DNA of 64,000 nucleotides from Legionella beliardensis (lineage in GTDB: Bacteria; Pseudomonadota; Gammaproteobacteria; Legionellales; Legionellaceae), in assembly GCF_900452395.1 (NCBI RefSeq), contig NZ_UGNV01000002.1, positions 1 to 64,000 of the forward strand, given 5' to 3'. The position numbers and the translations under genes were made by a program. Positions 45,849-54,059 of the stretch are shown in pieces. The notes below the pieces were generated by a model. The model was not told the DNA's origin. It did not search any database and was given only the letters and a program-made list of their open reading frames with translations. How positions within the stretch are numbered: the stretch's first letter is position 1; each line of letters starts with the position of its first letter.

Positions 45849-46515
45849 ATTGCAATCTATTCGTATAGTAATCCTTATATGATGAGATAATCACCTCATC
45901 ATATAATTAGTAATAGCCAAAAATAAAACCATGAGGAGCTAATTGATTATTAAAAATTCATGGATAGGTTTGCCATGGTGCTAGACCTATTATTAGGTTA
46001 ATTTAAATTTTAAATCTAATCATTAGCCTTAGATAGGCTTACCTTAAAATTAAACATTTTCATACACCGCAACGCCATAAAAGGATGGGTTTCCGGACGC
46101 ATCAACTAGTCTACCTAAAATAGCAAATTTCAACTTAAATTCAGTCCATAAACTCTGTATATTAATCAAAGTTTATTTTAAATTAATTTTTTAGACTTAC
46201 TGAACAAAAAAATTAAAAAAGGCAGGCCAGAAAAAATTTATAATGGACAATAGAATTGGCAGACACACTGTATACTACTAAAACACATTTAATTCATGCT
46301 ATTTGCAAAATGGTTGGCGCAGGAAGGACTACACTAAATATATCAACCAGTTAATTCCGTATATTGGTACAGGATATGAAACGGCCTACTGTTAAAAGAT
46401 ACGATTTACCTGTTTTGATAGGGGAGTGAAACTAAAATTCAGACGGCAAGAGCACAAAATTTATTATTGTAATAAAGTTACAAAGTAAGGCTAGCTCAAT
46501 AAGGAAATACAACGA
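45849..46515. other. Intergenic region, no supported gene
   Basis: About 670 bp. It holds a short inverted repeat near 45898-45997 (around CATGAGGAG and CATGG) and the ATAAAAGGATGGG..CGCATC element at 46077-46103, related to 42598. Short frames are all broken. It is probably a decayed gene I cannot identify. Confidence 0.35.
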
Positions 46516-47626
46516 GTGATAAAAAGTAAATGTATAAATGTCGTATATTTTGATGAGTCAGGTAATACCGAGCAGGGATTCAGAGATAAGAAGCAGCCTT
46601 GTATTACATTTGCTTCACATAATTTTTCAGAAAATACTTGCAAAAAAATTCTGGAAAGAAACTTTTTTCGAAATCAATCTAAAGAAGTTAAATACTCAAA
46701 CCTTGGAAAAAAAAGGACGTGTTAATAAATGCTATAAGGTACTGACTGAGTTAAGTGAAAGTGAGGACTCTAGTTTTAAAGTGTATTCAGTATATAAACC
46801 TCTTTTTTTATTCCACTCTTTTCTAACATTTTTTCATGATAGTGCCTATGAGAAAAAATTTCCTAATAAATCTTATATTACAGGCGACCCAGATTGGCTC
46901 TTTTTTAGGATGCAGGATTTATGGTTTCATTTTGTTAGAATAGCAGGCCTAGGCTATATATTTAAATTAATTGAGCTGTACTCATTCTTTATGGAAAGGG
47001 GCTCGAAGGAAGGGTATGAATCTTTAATTGAACATATTAAAATTTTAAAAGACGACTGTGAGCAGGCAGCCTTAATTTATCGCTGGATTTTAAATACGAC
47101 TCTTGAAGACTGTGTAAAACTAATTAATGGCAACTCAATTCAAAATGAGCCTGCCCAACCTTCCTGGTTAGATACAACTTTACCCTGCGTATATCAGCTA
47201 CTAAATCATTGGACATATTTTTTTGATGGTAAAAATTTTGATGTAGTCCATGATGATTCCTGGGTATTAAAAAAAAGAGATTGGATTATTACTAGCTTAA
47301 AAGGTAATCCAGAGGAGAAACAAAGGATATTAAAGTCAAAAGTGCGAGATAAGTGCTTTTATATTTATCCTGATTACTTACCAATACATAATTTTGAATT
47401 TAAAAATTCAGAAAATTATGCTGCCTTGCAAATAGCAGATTTATTGGCTGGATTAATAAATGAATTTGCAGTTAATTTGTGCGCAGAAAAATCCTCTAAT
47501 GAACATCTTGATTTAATTATTGATCTTATTGCCGAAGATAGTTTTATCTATATGTTTCCAACTATTAATTATGCTCGTATAGAAGATCGGCAAATAATAT
47601 GCAGTAAAAATGTACGATTTATGTAA
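46516..47626 (+). pseudogene. DUF3800 family protein (one frameshift)
   Basis: The N-terminus INVVYFDESGNTEQ is the DUF3800 signature (first Asp of an RNase H-like fold). The frame ends after 69 residues, but the protein continues one frame away (GRVNKCYKVLTELSESED..). It carries the C-terminal family block LQIADLLAGLINEFA, with the catalytic-type Asp in QIADLLAG. Reading A7 for the A8 run at 46707-46714 gives one protein of 369 residues. GTG start at 46516. DUF3800 proteins are common in defence islands and on mobile elements and are predicted nucleases. Confidence 0.78.
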
Positions 47627-47808
47627 TAGCAGATTAAAATATAGCTAAGGGGAATGTTTCTACTGAATATCCCAAAACCTCATGTTTCTGATAATTATAA
47701 AATGTTTCTAATAGTTAATAAATCACCGTTTTTTAAACCTTTAGATTAAGCTGTATTGGAGTGTAATCATATGAGAAAATTACGAGATATTATGAAATAA
47801 GGTTTAAG

Positions 47809-48810
47809 ATGGGTAAAATACAATCCGTACAAATTCATGAGCAAAATTTTGAAGACATTGTTAATTTAATTACCTCTTCAAAAAATAAGGCTTATCAAGC
47901 GGTTAACACTGTATTAATTGATTTATATTGGCGTATTGGTGAGTACATTAGTCAAAAAATTTCAGTTGCTGAATGGGGTGAAGGAGTTGTAGAACATCTG
48001 GCAAGCTATATATCCCGGACTCAACCCGGTATTAGAGGTTTCACAAGACCTAACCTTTTTAGAATGAAACAATTTTATGAAACCTATCATAATGATCAAA
48101 TTGTCTCACCACTGGTGAGACAATTACCTTGGACCCATAATTTAATAATTATCAATCAGAGTAAAACAAGGGAAGAACGAGAATTTTATCTTCATAAATG
48201 CCTTCAAGAACAATGGAGTAAAAGAGAATTAGAGCGGCAATTTAAATCCGCACTTTATGAAAGATCCTTGTTAAATCCTGTTCAAATTTCAGGAGCTTTA
48301 GAGCAATCCCACCCAGAAGCAAAAAATTCGTTCAAAGATACCTATATGATTGAATTTTTAGGTCTTCAGGATGATCATGGAGAAATAGATCTTCATAGAG
48401 GCTTATTAACGAAACTCAAAAACTTTCTAATTGAACTAGGTAAGGATTTTTGCTTTGTGGGAACAGAGTATCCACTACAAGTAGGTGGAAGAGATTTTTT
48501 AATTGATTTGTTATTTTTTCATCGAGGTTTAAATTGCTTAGTAGCTGTAGAATTAAAAGTAGGGCGGTTTGAACCTGAATACTTAGGAAAGCTATCATTC
48601 TACCTAGAAGGATTGGATAAAACGGTGAAAAAATCACATGAGAATCCTTCTATAGGATTATTGTTATGTGCGAGTAAAGATAAGGAGGTTGTAGAATTTT
48701 CATTAAACAGAACTCTATCACCCGCCTTGATTGCAGAGTACCAAATTCAACTTCCTGATAAAAAATTGTTGCAAGAAAAATTACACGAACTGTTATCCGA
48801 GGATGAATAA
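47809..48810 (+). CDS. YhcG-type PD-(D/E)XK nuclease (DUF1016)
   Basis: 333 residues. The N-terminal DUF1016 domain includes YWRIGEYISQKISVAEWGEGVVEHLAS and LPWTHNLIIINQSKTREEREFYL. The C-terminal nuclease domain includes YPLQVGGRDFLIDLLFFHRGLNCLVAVELKVGRFEPEYLGKLSFYL, where D and ExK form the catalytic centre and the following Glu/Lys complete it. Homologues cluster with restriction and abortive-infection systems. A perfect 13-bp palindrome lies inside the gene (48099-48125), related to the terminator that follows it. Confidence 0.85.
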   Translation: MGKIQSVQIHEQNFEDIVNLITSSKNKAYQAVNTVLIDLYWRIGEYISQKISVAEWGEGVVEHLASYISRTQPGIRGFTRPNLFRMKQFYETYHNDQIVSPLVRQLPWTHNLIIINQSKTREEREFYLHKCLQEQWSKRELERQFKSALYERSLLNPVQISGALEQSHPEAKNSFKDTYMIEFLGLQDDHGEIDLHRGLLTKLKNFLIELGKDFCFVGTEYPLQVGGRDFLIDLLFFHRGLNCLVAVELKVGRFEPEYLGKLSFYLEGLDKTVKKSHENPSIGLLLCASKDKEVVEFSLNRTLSPALIAEYQIQLPDKKLLQEKLHELLSEDE

Positions 48811-48845
48811 AATAGTCTCGCCACTGGTGAGACTATTTTATTTAA
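48809..48845. terminator. Bidirectional hairpin terminator
   Basis: AAAATAGTCTCGCCA (48809-48823) pairs with TGGTGAGACTATTTT (48825-48839) with one mismatch. The A-rich and T-rich flanks make it usable from both sides. It begins within the stop codon of the YhcG-type gene. Confidence 0.7.
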
Positions 48846-48997
48846 TGAAGACTTATATAATTAGGTCTGGTTAATTTTATTATCAGACTTATTATAGCGG
48901 GTGGGGCGCGGATTCAACCCACTAATGCAACTGCTTTTCGTCATAAAATATTTATTTGGCTTGCGCTATTAAATCCACCTTTAAGTTTACAAATGAT

Positions 48998-49699
48998 TTA
49001 TTCCTTATGATTATTTTCAATTACTCTAACGATTTTTTGTTGTAAACTATTTCTCCCATTACCATGGATATACTCAAAATCCTCAAAGAGCCTCAAATAG
49101 TTTGCTGCCTTATTAGATATTGCATTAATTAGAAAAATAATTTGTTCATATCGGTTAAGTAAGTCATGCCAGTACCAAATCGGTTCGTAATGGAAGATTC
49201 GATTACGAAGTCTTCGTACTTGTGTAAATTCTTTAGAAAGAAAATGTCGTGTTCGTTGTGACCGCTTTAAGAAAGGAAAAAGTCTCGTTTTAAACAATTT
49301 TGGCCACAAAATCTGACTGTGCTCATAACGTACATCCAATAGTGCTGTCCAAAAACCAAAAGATAGCTCGGCAACAACTCTACCAGGCTCAATGGGTTTC
49401 TTATTTTTACTGAGCGTCTTTTTTGCTTGCTTTACTTGTTCTTTCTCCCATTCACCTAGAAAATCTAATTCAAACCAATCTTCCCTATCAAATAAAACCG
49501 TAATACTTTGATGAAGACTATTGCGTAAAGCTATTTCTAATATCTGAATAAAAGGATAAAGCCCCTGACAAAGCTCAATATTCCAGGAATAGTTAACTAA
49601 AGCCTCTGTCGTATTTAAAGATTTAGTCAAATACCCTTCAAATCGTTGCTTTGAAAAGATAATTAATAGCTCGTCTAATAATTCATTTTGCTCTTGCAC
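48998..49699 (-). CDS. Abi-like protein with HEPN motif (AbiD/AbiF family)
   Basis: 233 residues. Conserved Abi_2 features: EIALRNSLHQSI, LSFGFWTALLDVRYEHSQILWPKLFK and VRRLRNRIFHYEPIWYW. The RNRIFH segment is the R-x4-H signature of HEPN ribonucleases. Such proteins act in abortive infection by cleaving RNA on phage attack. It faces the YhcG-type nuclease, with the terminator between them, and sits directly left of the Tn3-family transposon. Confidence 0.85.
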   Translation of the reverse strand: MQEQNELLDELLIIFSKQRFEGYLTKSLNTTEALVNYSWNIELCQGLYPFIQILEIALRNSLHQSITVLFDREDWFELDFLGEWEKEQVKQAKKTLSKNKKPIEPGRVVAELSFGFWTALLDVRYEHSQILWPKLFKTRLFPFLKRSQRTRHFLSKEFTQVRRLRNRIFHYEPIWYWHDLLNRYEQIIFLINAISNKAANYLRLFEDFEYIHGNGRNSLQQKIVRVIENNHKE

Positions 49700-49959
49700 G
49701 AAATTTACTCTATAATATTATTACTGTCCCTGGGCCATTCCTCTCCTTAGCGATAAGTGAAGAATCCAGGGTTTTCTTATTTCAATCCCTCGTTTTTCTT
49801 ATTAAAACTCTTTAAAGCCTTTTTATAAAGAATTTGAGTTAATAGCGCTCCACATTTTATAAATTAATAATACCTTTTTCCAATTGTCTATTAGTAAATA
49901 AGTTGCTAATAATATATATATTTACTATTTCTACAGTTTTTCGGATGATTTCTCTACTT
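49700..49959. other. Intergenic between abi gene and transposon
   Basis: 260 bp of AT-rich sequence holding the leftward abi promoter. It ends at the transposon inverted repeat at 49960. Confidence 0.35.
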
Positions 49960-49997
49960 GGGGTCGCCTCAGAAAACGGAAAATAAAGCACGCTAAG
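49960..49997 (+). repeat. Left terminal inverted repeat of the transposon
   Basis: 38 bp starting GGGGTCGCCTCAGAAAACGG and ending GCACGCTAAG. Differs from the right end at the eighth base (C versus T), otherwise identical over the part I compared. Confidence 0.9.
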
Positions 49998-50024
49998 CGA
50001 AAGCTCGATCATGCAGTTGGCAGG

Positions 50025-50462
50025 TCACGCCACAGGCGCATTTGAGGCGGAAACGGCCTGGCTACAACAATCTGCCAGCCCTTGTAAGATGCCGCATGCT
50101 TCTACCTGTCGAGCGCCTGAGCACCTCTCGCGCAAAACGGCCAAGTGTTTCTTCAACTGTAACAACGCTTCCACGCGGGCCTCTACTTGTTGGATATGGC
50201 CATCCAGTAGCGCATTGACCTCGCCGCAATCCTGATTCGGGTTATCTCGCAGGTCCAGCAATGCCTGGATTGCTCCCAGCGTCATGTCGAGCGAACGGCA
50301 ATGGCGGATGAACTGCAAGCGCTCGACGTGAGCGTCACCGTATAGCCGGAAGTTGCCGCCGCTGCGCGCTGGCTTTGGCAATAGCCCCTCCTTCTCGTAA
50401 TAGCGGATGGTGACGATCTCGCACCTTGTCCGCTTGGCAAGTTCACCAATCCTGATTTCCAT
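50025..50462 (-). CDS. cadR: MerR-family Cd(II)/Pb(II)-responsive regulator
   Basis: 145 residues. The N-terminal winged HTH is MEIRIGELAKRTRCEIVTIRYYEKEGLLPKPARSGGNFRLY, followed by the dimerisation helix and metal-binding loop. Cysteines at about 77 (NQDCGEV) and in the loop RERCSGARQVEACG match the CadR/PbrR pattern. It binds the promoter between itself and cadA and activates on metal binding. The C-terminus ends in ADCCSQAVSAS, shorter in histidines than Pseudomonas putida CadR. Confidence 0.9.
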   Translation of the reverse strand: MEIRIGELAKRTRCEIVTIRYYEKEGLLPKPARSGGNFRLYGDAHVERLQFIRHCRSLDMTLGAIQALLDLRDNPNQDCGEVNALLDGHIQQVEARVEALLQLKKHLAVLRERCSGARQVEACGILQGLADCCSQAVSASNAPVA

Positions 50463-50482
50463 ATTTCATCCTCATTTAAAAC

Positions 50483-50514
50483 TTGACTCTATAGTAGCTA
50501 TAGGGTCTTTAATG
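50483..50514 (+). promoter_or_regulatory. MerR-type promoter/operator of cadA
   Basis: -35 TTGACT (50483-50488) and -10 near TTTAAT (50509-50514) are separated by an over-long spacer of about 20 bp. The spacer contains the palindrome ACTCTATAGTAGCTATAGGGT. This is the classic architecture unwound by MerR-family activators. Confidence 0.85.
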
Positions 50515-50546
50515 AGCAATACAGAAATCTGCGTAAAGGAATTGTC

Positions 50547-52952
50547 ATGAGCGAATGCGGTTCAAAGGGGTGCGGCTGCTCGACCGTGCCGATCAGCCAG
50601 CCCCCTGCGCAAGCCCAGCTAACGGCTGAATCGGCCCAAGCGGTCTACCGCATCGAGAACATGGATTGCCCCACGGAAGAGGCGCTGATCCGAAGCAAGC
50701 TAGCCGCGCTGCCGGGCGTGGTCGGGCTTGACTTCAACCTGATGCAGCGCACCTTGGCCGTGCGGCATGAACTGCCATCGTTGACTCCGGTTGAGCAAGC
50801 CTTGAAGGCCATCGGCATGCAGGCCGTGCGCATGGATAAAGCTTCTGACGAGCAGACGACCAAGCTGGTCATCGCCAAGATGGATTGTCCAACCGAAGAA
50901 GCGCTGATCCGCAACAAGCTTGCCACGGTAGCCGGGGTGACCAATCTCGATTTCAACCTGATGCAGCGCACCCTGTCCGTGCGCCATGCTGCCCACACCC
51001 TGCCGGAAGTATTGGCCGCGCTGAAATCTCTGAACTTCGAGGCGCAAGTGCTCAATGCGGAGGAAGCCAACGCCTCGCCGGCGATATCGACAGTCGCATC
51101 TACCAACTGGGGGCCGCTTGGCATCTCCTTGGCGGCTGCATTGGCTGCGGAAGCCGTCTACTGGTTCCACAACGGCAACCATTGGTCAGTCGTTGTTCTG
51201 GCGCTCGTCGCGATCTTCGCGGGCGGCCTTTCCACCTACAAGAAGGGCTGGATTGCGCTCAAGAACCGCAACCTCAACATGAACGCCCTGATGTCAATAG
51301 CCGTCACGGGCGCCATGTTGATCGGTCACTGGCCGGAAGCAGCGATGGTGATGGTGCTGTTTGCACTCGCTGAAGTGATCGAGGCAAAGTCGCTGGACCG
51401 TGCTCGCAACGCCATTCGTGGCCTGCTCGACCTTGCCCCGGAACAAGCCACGGTGCAGCAGCCGGATGGTTCGTGGCGCGAAGAGGATGCCAAGCAGGTC
51501 GCCATCGGCAGCCGGGTTCGGGTCAAGCCGGGTGAGCGTATCGCCCTCGATGGCGAAGTGCTGGAAGGACGCTCTACGGTCAACCAAGCGCCGATCACTG
51601 GTGAAAGCCTGCCAGTTGAAAAAGCGCCTGGTGATCTGGTGTTCGCCGCCACCATCAACGAATCCGGCTCGTTTGAGTATCGCGTTACGGCCACGGCCAG
51701 CAACTCCACATTGGCCCGCATTATCCACGCGGTGGAAGCTGCCCAAGGTAGCCGCGCACCTACTCAACGCTTTGTCGATCAGTTTGCACGCTGGTACACG
51801 CCAACCGTATTCGGTGTGGCGGTTGCGGTCGCACTGATTCCCCCGCTATTCATGGGCGCAGCGTGGCTGGACTGGATTTACCGCTCGCTGGTTTTGCTGG
51901 TCGTCGCCTGCCCGTGCGCGCTGGTAATCTCCACACCGGTCAGCATCGTTAGCGGCTTGGCGGCGGCGGCGCGGCACGGCATTCTTATCAAGGGTGGCGT
52001 CTATCTGGAAGAAGGCCGCAAGCTGCGCTGGCTGGCACTGGACAAGACCGGCACGATCACGCACGGCAAACCTGCGCAAACCGATTTCGTCGCGTGGGGC
52101 GATGCGCTACCAGCCAGCAGCCGAAGCATTGCCGCCAGTCTCGCGGCTCGCTCTGACCATCCCGTGTCCAAAGCCATAGCGCAGGCAGCGCATGCCGAAG
52201 GGGTTGCGCTACACGATGTTGCCGAGTTCGTTGCACTGCCCGGTCGTGGCGTGCGAGGCAGCATTGACGGTGTGACCTATCACCTTGGCAACCATCGGAT
52301 GCTCGAAGAGCTGGGGCATTGTCCACCTGAATTGGAGCAGCGCATCGCTGCGATGGAGCGCGAAGGCAAAACTGTAGTGATCCTGGTGAGCACAAAGCGT
52401 GCGCAAGCCCTGATCGCGGTGGCAGACACCATCAAGGACAGCAGCAGGAGCGCTATCGGCGAGCTGCATGCGCTCGGCATCAACACCATGATGCTGACTG
52501 GCGACAACCCGCACACCGCGCAGGCAATTGCCACACAAGCCGGGATTGATCGGGCGCAGGGCAATTTGCTGCCAGAGGACAAACTGCGCGAGGTCGAACA
52601 ACTGGCGCAGACTGGCAAGGTCGGGATGGTCGGCGACGGTATCAACGATGCCCCGGCGTTGGCACGTGCTGACATCGGATTTGCAATGGGGGCCGCTGGC
52701 ACCGACACGGCCATTGAGACGGCGGACGTCGCCCTGATGGACGATGACTTGCGCAAGATTCCGACTTTTGTGCGCCTGTCACGTGCGACGGCTCAGGTAC
52801 TGATGCAAAACATCGTGCTGGCACTGGGCATTAAAGCGGTGTTTCTGGTACTCACCTTCACTGGTCACGCGACCATGTGGATGGCCGTGTTTGCCGACAT
52901 GGGAGCCAGCTTGCTTGTCGTGGGCAATGGCTTGAGGCTGTTGCGCCGATGA
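50547..52952 (+). CDS. cadA: Cd/Pb/Zn-exporting P1B-type ATPase
   Basis: 801 residues. A Cys-rich N-terminus (CGSKGCGCS) precedes two tandem HMA-like domains, each with the variant motif MDCPTEEALIR (about 38 and 112). The core has ITGESLPVEKAPGD, VACPCALVISTPVS with the CPC of the transport site, DKTGTITHGKP, SDHPVSKAI and VGDGINDAPALARADIG. The C-terminal DMGASLLVVGNGLRLL is the P1B-2 (Zn/Cd/Pb) signature. Overlaps the downstream gene by 4 bp. Induced through the MerR promoter. Confidence 0.95.
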   Translation: MSECGSKGCGCSTVPISQPPAQAQLTAESAQAVYRIENMDCPTEEALIRSKLAALPGVVGLDFNLMQRTLAVRHELPSLTPVEQALKAIGMQAVRMDKASDEQTTKLVIAKMDCPTEEALIRNKLATVAGVTNLDFNLMQRTLSVRHAAHTLPEVLAALKSLNFEAQVLNAEEANASPAISTVASTNWGPLGISLAAALAAEAVYWFHNGNHWSVVVLALVAIFAGGLSTYKKGWIALKNRNLNMNALMSIAVTGAMLIGHWPEAAMVMVLFALAEVIEAKSLDRARNAIRGLLDLAPEQATVQQPDGSWREEDAKQVAIGSRVRVKPGERIALDGEVLEGRSTVNQAPITGESLPVEKAPGDLVFAATINESGSFEYRVTATASNSTLARIIHAVEAAQGSRAPTQRFVDQFARWYTPTVFGVAVAVALIPPLFMGAAWLDWIYRSLVLLVVACPCALVISTPVSIVSGLAAAARHGILIKGGVYLEEGRKLRWLALDKTGTITHGKPAQTDFVAWGDALPASSRSIAASLAARSDHPVSKAIAQAAHAEGVALHDVAEFVALPGRGVRGSIDGVTYHLGNHRMLEELGHCPPELEQRIAAMEREGKTVVILVSTKRAQALIAVADTIKDSSRSAIGELHALGINTMMLTGDNPHTAQAIATQAGIDRAQGNLLPEDKLREVEQLAQTGKVGMVGDGINDAPALARADIGFAMGAAGTDTAIETADVALMDDDLRKIPTFVRLSRATAQVLMQNIVLALGIKAVFLVLTFTGHATMWMAVFADMGASLLVVGNGLRLLRR

Positions 52953-54040
52953 ACTGGAAATTCATTCTCTATGACTGGTATGGTCTGAACGTCGCGTTGT
53001 TCCAGGTCATCAATGCGGGAACGCCTGCCGCGCTGGGACCGCTGGTGTGGTTCTTCAGCCTCGTAGGCAATTACTGGACAGCGCCCTTGACGCTGCTGGG
53101 TCTGTGGTGGTGGTCGAAGTCAGCAACCAATTTAGCCCGCGCTGATGCAGTTTGGCATCGGCTCATTGTTTTTGGCACCGCCTTCCTGCTGGCCTTGCTG
53201 GCCGCCACTGTCTTGAAGCTGTGGCTCGACTTCCCGCGTCCGCCCGCCGTCTTCGGCGAGTTAGTGCGCATCATCAGTGAGCATGAGCGGCACTACAGCC
53301 TGCCCAGTGGGCATGCTACCTATTCGGCGTTAGTTATCGGCGCGCTTTGGCCTTTGATGGGTCGCCGTGGCCGCGTCGGTTTGGTGCTTTATGCCGTCTT
53401 GGTCGGATGGTCGCGCATTGCTGCTGGAATGCACTTCCCGGCTGATGTGCTGGCGGGCTGGTGTCTAGGATTGGGCAGCACCGTTCTTGCCGGACGGCTG
53501 ATACCGCTTGTCGCTCCCACGTGGCAGACGGCTCGCCACACGTCGGCCTCGGTCTGGTATGTGGTGGCCGTGTGCGCCTTCATGGCCGACCAGTTCGCCA
53601 AGCTCGCCGTCGTCCGCACGTATGCCTATGGCGAACAGGTCGAAGTCACGCCATTCTTCAATTTCGTTCATGTACTGAATCCGGGGGCCGCATTCAGCTT
53701 TCTGGCAGGCGCGGGCGGTTGGCAACGCTACTTCTTCATCGTCCTTGGCTTGGCAGTCTCGGCTTGGCTGGTACGCATGCTGAAACAGCGGTTGCCAAGC
53801 CTTGAAGCACTGGGATACAGCCTGATTCTCGGCGGGGCGCTTGGAAACGTCGCGGATCGCCTATTGCGCGGGCAGGTCGTGGACTTTCTCGACTTCCATT
53901 GGCGGCACTCGCACTGGCCTGCCTTCAATCTCGCTGATGTTGCCATCACCTCAGGGGCGGTCTTGCTCATCATAAACGGGCTGATCCAAGGCAGGGCGGT
54001 GGACGCAAAGCCAATTGAGAATTATAATCATTTACAATAA
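52949..54040 (+). CDS. pbrBC: PAP2 phosphatase - signal peptidase II (LspA) fusion
   Basis: 363 residues from ATG 52949. The N-terminal half is a PAP2/undecaprenyl-diphosphate phosphatase (KLWLDFPRPP, YSLPSGHATYSALV, SRIAAGMHFPADVLAG). The C-terminal half is an LspA-like aspartic peptidase (NPGAAFSFLAG, GGALGNVADRLLRGQVVDFLDF, FNLADVAI, with the catalytic Asp pair). In lead resistance, PbrB releases phosphate in the periplasm to precipitate exported Pb and PbrC is its partner peptidase. Fusion of the two is known in some pbr operons. Several membrane segments are present throughout. Confidence 0.9.
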   Translation: MNWKFILYDWYGLNVALFQVINAGTPAALGPLVWFFSLVGNYWTAPLTLLGLWWWSKSATNLARADAVWHRLIVFGTAFLLALLAATVLKLWLDFPRPPAVFGELVRIISEHERHYSLPSGHATYSALVIGALWPLMGRRGRVGLVLYAVLVGWSRIAAGMHFPADVLAGWCLGLGSTVLAGRLIPLVAPTWQTARHTSASVWYVVAVCAFMADQFAKLAVVRTYAYGEQVEVTPFFNFVHVLNPGAAFSFLAGAGGWQRYFFIVLGLAVSAWLVRMLKQRLPSLEALGYSLILGGALGNVADRLLRGQVVDFLDFHWRHSHWPAFNLADVAITSGAVLLIINGLIQGRAVDAKPIENYNHLQ

Positions 54041-54059
54041 ATTATTCTGACACTCTCCT

